8,289 nt of DNA from an uncultured Peptococcaceae bacterium (lineage in GTDB: Bacteria; Bacillota; Dehalobacteriia; UBA4068): assembly GCA_947307285.1 (NCBI GenBank), contig CAMZIS010000040.1:1-8289 (forward strand), in the 5' to 3' direction. Below, in pieces: positions 5,207 to 8,289 of this stretch. Position 1 is the stretch's first letter. Each line of letters opens with the position of its first letter. The translations under genes and the position numbers were made by a program. The notes beneath the pieces are model-generated. The model ran no database searches. It saw only the letters and a program-made list of their open reading frames with translations, and had not been told where the DNA came from.

Positions 5207-6138
5207 CAGACGATCACTCCTTTCACCAGCAGGTTGACGATGATCTGGATCAGGGCCAACGGCACCATATAACGCCAGCACAGAGAGAACACCTGCTCGC
5301 TGTGGAGCCGGACCGACAGGGTATGGAACAGGGAAAACAGGACCAGGATAAACAGCGTCTTCAGCAGATAGAGCAAAAAGCCCAGCAGCGGAGAAGCCGG
5401 ATAAAAGGGCAGGAAGACAGCGGCAATGAGGGAGATGGTGACTACTGTATCGCAGTCTTCGGCCAGATCGAAGAAGGCGAAGAAGCGGCCGCCGAACTCG
5501 CTGAAGGCGCCGCTGCCCTGCTCGGCTCCGGCAATGGGCGAATCAAAGGGCGACTTCATAAGCTTGCCCTGACTGGTGACTATGGCGATGCCGAATGCGG
5601 GCAGGTTGAGCAGCATCAGCAGGGGCCGTTCCGTATAGAACTGAGATATGCCCTGCAGAGACCAGCTGTCAGCCAGCAGCGCCGGGGCCAGCAAGGACAT
5701 AAGCAGAGGCACCTGATAGGCCGCCATCTGGGTGAGCGCCCGCACGCCGCCGAAGGAGCCGTACACGCTGGAGGAATACCAGCCGGCCAGGAAAACACAG
5801 ATGGCGGGCAGGGTCACCAGGTACAGCACCACGATGAGATCGCCGTTGAAGGGATGAGCGGACAGGGGCGAAAACAAAGGCACATAGAGATAGGCCGCGC
5901 ACACGGCGGCCAGAGCCACCGCCGGTACCATGAAGAACAGTCCCTGGTCGGCTCGGGCCGGGATCATCCGCTCTTTGCCCACCAGTTTCATCAGGTCGGC
6001 CACGGGCTGCAGCCAGCGGGGACCGCGGCGTTTTTGCATACGCGCGTCCAGTTTGCGGGACAAGGCGGCGCAAAACAGGGAGTAGCACAGCAAAAACAGC
6101 AGGCCGGGAAAGATCAGGAGCTTAAAAACCTGGGCCAT
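5206..6138 (-). CDS. Membrane anchor subunit of an energy-converting hydrogenase-related complex (NuoH/MbhM/EchB type)
   Basis: Integral membrane protein of 310 residues with about eight hydrophobic segments (near 3-25, 67-88, 100-122, 137-156, 173-190, 228-247, 252-275 and 288-306). Family signatures are RGPRWLQPVADLMKLVGKE (38-56), AGWYSSSVYGSFGGVRALTQ (118-137) and SPFDSP (196-201) followed by AEQ and SEFGGR. It ties the peripheral arm to the ion-pumping part of the complex. Two features depart from the family as I know it: Gln142 in AAYQVPL replaces the glutamate of the usual SYEVP, and the acidic loop PEAExE reads PIAGAE, keeping only Glu206. The ATG at 6138 is 7 bases after AAGGAGG and 2 bases after the large-subunit stop; a GTG at 6144 in the same frame is closer to the ribosome site and less likely. 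It overlaps the next gene by one base. Confidence 0.9.
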   Translation of the reverse strand: MAQVFKLLIFPGLLFLLCYSLFCAALSRKLDARMQKRRGPRWLQPVADLMKLVGKERMIPARADQGLFFMVPAVALAAVCAAYLYVPLFSPLSAHPFNGDLIVVLYLVTLPAICVFLAGWYSSSVYGSFGGVRALTQMAAYQVPLLMSLLAPALLADSWSLQGISQFYTERPLLMLLNLPAFGIAIVTSQGKLMKSPFDSPIAGAEQGSGAFSEFGGRFFAFFDLAEDCDTVVTISLIAAVFLPFYPASPLLGFLLYLLKTLFILVLFSLFHTLSVRLHSEQVFSLCWRYMVPLALIQIIVNLLVKGVIV

Positions 6139-6140
6139 AT

Positions 6141-7349
6141 TCACTCCTCCTTTTCCGCGCCGGCACGTCCGGCGCCAGCCTCATGCCTTAGATAATAATC
6201 GCGGCTGAAATCACGCAGCTGTTCCCAACCGACGGTGCGCTGCTCCTCACCGCCTTTGATGACCACGGCCCGGCTCGCGGCGCCGAAGCAGAAATCGTAA
6301 TCAGTCATCAGCAGCGGGATGTTGGCCAGATAATTGCCGCTGATGATCTTTTGCAAAGTATAAAGATTGGCTTCCCGCGGCGTGAAGACCCGCAGCCGTT
6401 CCGGCGAGGCGCCGCCGTCGGAGCGCAGGTAATAGACGAGCTCGCCCCGGGGCGCCTCCACCCTGACCAAAGCTTCGCCTTTGGGCAGCCGCTCCGGGAC
6501 CTCCGCCCGCAGCTCACCTTCGGGCAGTTCGGCCAAAGCGCGGCGTATAAGCGCGGCAGAGGCTTCCATTTCCCCGATATGCACCACAGTTCTTCCGTAA
6601 GCGTCGCCATGATCGTCACATACCGGGGCGACTTCCATGCGCCGATAAGCGCCGTAGGGTTCGTCCGCGCGCACGTCGCGGCTGAGTCCGGACCCCCGGG
6701 CCAGCGGACCCACAGCACCGTAAGCGGCGGCGTCATCCCTGCTTAAGACGCCGGCTCCGCGCAGACGGTTGACCAGCATCAGTTCCTTGCGGAACAGGGA
6801 GCCGCGCTTTTTGATACGACGGCCGACTTCGTCCAGCATCTCGCTGATACGCGTACGTATATGCTCGTCCAGGTCCCGCCGGACGCCGCCGGGCAGGTTG
6901 ACGCTGTATTTCACCCGATTGCCGCCGATTTCGGCCAGACAGTCCAGTACCAGCTCCCGGTCGTTCATGAGATACATGTTCAAGGCGTCGTAGCCCACTT
7001 CCCGGGCGGTGCCGGCCAACCAGAGCAAATGGCACTGCAGCCGCTCCAGTTCGGACACGATCAGGCGGATATATTCGGCCCTCTGCGGCACCACAATACC
7101 GGCCAATTCCTCCATGGCCTGGCAAAAGGCCATGGCATGGGCCTGAGGACCCAGACCGCCGTAACGCTCCAGGATAAGCAGATCCTGCATGTAGCTATGG
7201 ATCTCGCAGGATTTTTCCACGCCCTGATGAGAGCCTCCGGCCGGCAGGTGGACTTCCGCCACCCGGTCGCTGGCCATGGTGACCCACAGACAGTTTTTGT
7301 TTTCACCGTCCGGCGCGGACGGCTTCAAAGACAGCTGCCGCTGTGTCAT
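6141..7349 (-). CDS. Large subunit of an energy-converting hydrogenase-related complex (NuoD/MbhL/HycE type) with a degenerate NiFe site
   Basis: A 402-residue homologue of the NiFe hydrogenase large subunit/complex I 49-kDa subunit. Clear family segments include SHQGVEK (40-46; normally HRGIEK), AEYIRLIVSELERLQCHLLW (91-110), GNRVKYSVNLPGGVRRDL (143-160), GPLARGSGLSRDVR (214-227) and EAPRGELVYYLRSDG (298-312). The L1 motif, RICGIC in hydrogenases, reads RYGGLG (62-67). The C-terminal DPCxSCTxR reads DFCFGAASR (352-360). Thus three of four NiFe-binding cysteines are replaced and only Cys354 remains, so a NiFe centre and hydrogen chemistry are unlikely. The 42-residue tail resembles the C-terminus of HycE-like proteins. 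The ATG overlaps the previous stop by 4 bases (ATGA) and lies 7 bases after AAGGAGG. Related complexes without NiFe ligands (Ehr, Mbs/Mbx, complex I) use other acceptors; which one applies here is unknown. Confidence 0.92.
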   Translation of the reverse strand: MTQRQLSLKPSAPDGENKNCLWVTMASDRVAEVHLPAGGSHQGVEKSCEIHSYMQDLLILERYGGLGPQAHAMAFCQAMEELAGIVVPQRAEYIRLIVSELERLQCHLLWLAGTAREVGYDALNMYLMNDRELVLDCLAEIGGNRVKYSVNLPGGVRRDLDEHIRTRISEMLDEVGRRIKKRGSLFRKELMLVNRLRGAGVLSRDDAAAYGAVGPLARGSGLSRDVRADEPYGAYRRMEVAPVCDDHGDAYGRTVVHIGEMEASAALIRRALAELPEGELRAEVPERLPKGEALVRVEAPRGELVYYLRSDGGASPERLRVFTPREANLYTLQKIISGNYLANIPLLMTDYDFCFGAASRAVVIKGGEEQRTVGWEQLRDFSRDYYLRHEAGAGRAGAEKEE

Positions 7350-7864
7350 CGTCCGTCCTCCTTTTGCCCGCCGAATGAGGTGCGGGGCTGGTTATAGGTC
7401 AAGGTGCTTTTATTGAATCGGCGCACTTCCCAGTCTTTGCGCAGGGGATAGCTTTCTTCCGGCCAGCCGTCGGGCAAGGGATAACCGCCTTCGGGAAGGT
7501 CTTCTATCTTCAGACCCAGCAGGGTGCGGAGCTCCTGCTCCTGCCACAGCGCCTGCGGGAAACGACCGCAGACGGAACGGATGAAGGGGCGGGCCTTGGG
7601 CACTCGCTGCCGGACCAAAAGCACCACTTCGTCCTGATTGACCAAGGCATAAGTGAGGCCCAGCCAATCGCCGTCATCAGTGCCGAACAGGGTGAGCAGA
7701 CGGTCGAAGCCGGCGGAGGCAGTCAGATAAGGAAACACTTTTTCAAAATCCCGCCGTACCAGGTAGTCCATGACGACCCGCTTTTCCCGCTGGATGCGCA
7801 CATGGCCTTCCAGCACCGGGAAGCGTTCCAATATGATCTGCACGACCGCTTTTTCCTGATCCAT
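7346..7864 (-). CDS. NuoC/MbhK/EchD-type (30-kDa) subunit of the energy-converting hydrogenase-related complex
   Basis: Cofactor-free structural subunit that packs against the large subunit in the peripheral arm. The 172 residues match the separate subunit of Mbh/Ech complexes rather than the HycE-type fusion. The diagnostic region is EQELRTLLGLKIEDLP (about 110-125) followed by LPDGWPEESYPLRKDW, equal to the family's ERExxDLFGI...LPDDWPEGxYPLRKDW. The ATG at 7864 is chosen because GGAGG lies 7 bases before it. An in-frame ATG at 7870 overlaps the previous stop (ATGA) but sits only one base from GGAGG. The frame stays open further upstream as far as 8023, inside the small-subunit gene, without ribosome-site support. 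It overlaps the large-subunit start by 4 bases, so the two are likely made in step. Confidence 0.87.
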   Translation of the reverse strand: MDQEKAVVQIILERFPVLEGHVRIQREKRVVMDYLVRRDFEKVFPYLTASAGFDRLLTLFGTDDGDWLGLTYALVNQDEVVLLVRQRVPKARPFIRSVCGRFPQALWQEQELRTLLGLKIEDLPEGGYPLPDGWPEESYPLRKDWEVRRFNKSTLTYNQPRTSFGGQKEDGR

Positions 7865-7866
7865 AA

Positions 7867-8289
7867 TCATTCCTCCACCGTATCGGCGTATTTCTGCGCC
7901 TTCTCCCAGTTGGCCAGCAGCTCGCGGACAGCGTCGATGATGGCTTCGGGACGGGCGGCGCAGCCGGGCAGATAGACGTCCACCGGGATGGTGGAATCCA
8001 CGCCTCCGGCCACGGCATAGCAATCGGACAGAGCGCCGCCGCTGCAGGCGCAGGAACCGACGGCCAGCACGAACTTGGGCTCCAGCATCTGCTCATAGAT
8101 CTGGCGCAGGCGGCCTTTTTCCTGCACGGTAACAGCGCCGGTGCAGATAAGTATATCCGCCTGACGCGGACTCCCCTGCTCGGAGACGCCCCAGCGTTCC
8201 AGGTCGTAACGGGAGGATAGCGCGGCCTGCAGCTCGGCGTCGCAGCCGCAGCAGGATCCGCTATGGAAACGGATGATCCAGGGCGAGTT
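7867..8289 (-). CDS. Small subunit of an energy-converting hydrogenase-related complex (NuoB/MbhJ/EchC type), N-terminus cut by the right edge
   Basis: The 140 residues shown include nearly all of the conserved domain; probably only about 15-30 N-terminal residues are missing, judging from MbhJ-type lengths. The protein carries the N2-type [4Fe-4S] cluster next to the large-subunit active site. Ligands are visible in GSCCGCDAEL (window residues 11-20), VGSCACSGG and LPGCAARPEAII. The GxCxGCDxE form is that of group 4 hydrogenases, not of true NuoB, which has a double-Cys ACCAxE motif. An extra Cys stands where MbhJ-type proteins have Asn (CNGCD becomes CCGCD). ADILICTGAVTVQEKG matches the family's ADILLVTGSV segment. 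The stop overlaps the upstream in-frame ATG of the next gene, showing an operon. All cluster ligands are kept although the partner large subunit has lost its metal site. Confidence 0.9.
   Translation of the reverse strand, partial: NSPWIIRFHSGSCCGCDAELQAALSSRYDLERWGVSEQGSPRQADILICTGAVTVQEKGRLRQIYEQMLEPKFVLAVGSCACSGGALSDCYAVAGGVDSTIPVDVYLPGCAARPEAIIDAVRELLANWEKAQKYADTVEE

Noticed and set aside
5302..6195. Long plus-strand open frame (297 codons) opposite the NuoH-like gene
   Set aside because: Rich in Gln, Gly and His, as expected for the complement of Leu- and Ala-rich membrane-protein codons; no recognisable domain.
6141..7349. Reading the large subunit as an active NiFe hydrogenase
   Set aside because: Three of the four cysteine ligands are absent, so hydrogen turnover is not expected.
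4847..8289. Reading the cluster as ordinary NADH:quinone oxidoreductase (complex I)
   Set aside because: The small subunit has the GxCxGCDxE motif of group 4 hydrogenases, the large subunit aligns best from memory with MbhL-type proteins, and the B-C-D-H-I block is contiguous with no NuoE/F/G between D and H.

Overview
The window (8,289 bases, GC-rich genes, AT-rich gaps) carries ten genes, all on the minus strand, so biological order runs from the right edge to the left. Strong AAGGAGG ribosome sites, tight overlaps, a pyrophosphate-type phosphofructokinase, a ferredoxin-linked 2-oxoacid oxidoreductase and an Ech/Mbh-like membrane module point to a strictly anaerobic fermentative bacterium, most likely a Bacillota member. 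A Negativicutes-type lineage is only a guess; no rRNA or taxonomic marker is present.

Region 1 (8289 to 4847) is an operon of complex I/group 4 hydrogenase-type subunits in the order small subunit (NuoB/MbhJ, cut by the window edge), NuoC/MbhK, large subunit (NuoD/MbhL), membrane anchor (NuoH/MbhM) and 2[4Fe-4S] subunit (NuoI/MbhN). The order matches the JKLMN block of archaeal Mbh/Mbs. The iron-sulfur path is intact, but the large subunit has lost three of the four cysteines that would hold a NiFe centre, and the membrane anchor has lost conserved acidic residues. This makes it an energy-converting-hydrogenase-related complex with an unknown terminal reaction, and it is the most interesting item here.

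Region 2 (4846 to 4660) is an AT-rich gap with two TATAAT boxes, an A/T tract and a perfect 21-bp palindrome, probably the promoter/operator of the next operon. Region 3 (4659 to 1939) is korDABC: a ferredoxin-like subunit and the alpha, beta and gamma subunits of a 2-oxoglutarate (or related 2-oxoacid):ferredoxin oxidoreductase, closed by a strong hairpin terminator. It makes acyl-CoA, CO2 and reduced ferredoxin, which is a plausible electron source for the membrane complex in region 1.

Region 4 (1870 to 1) holds a CPBP-family membrane protease with its own promoter, a cyclophilin-type peptidyl-prolyl isomerase, and the N-terminal 170 residues of a phosphofructokinase whose active-site residues (Asp109, Lys135) predict use of pyrophosphate rather than ATP. 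No tRNA, rRNA, CRISPR array, insertion sequence or phage gene was seen.
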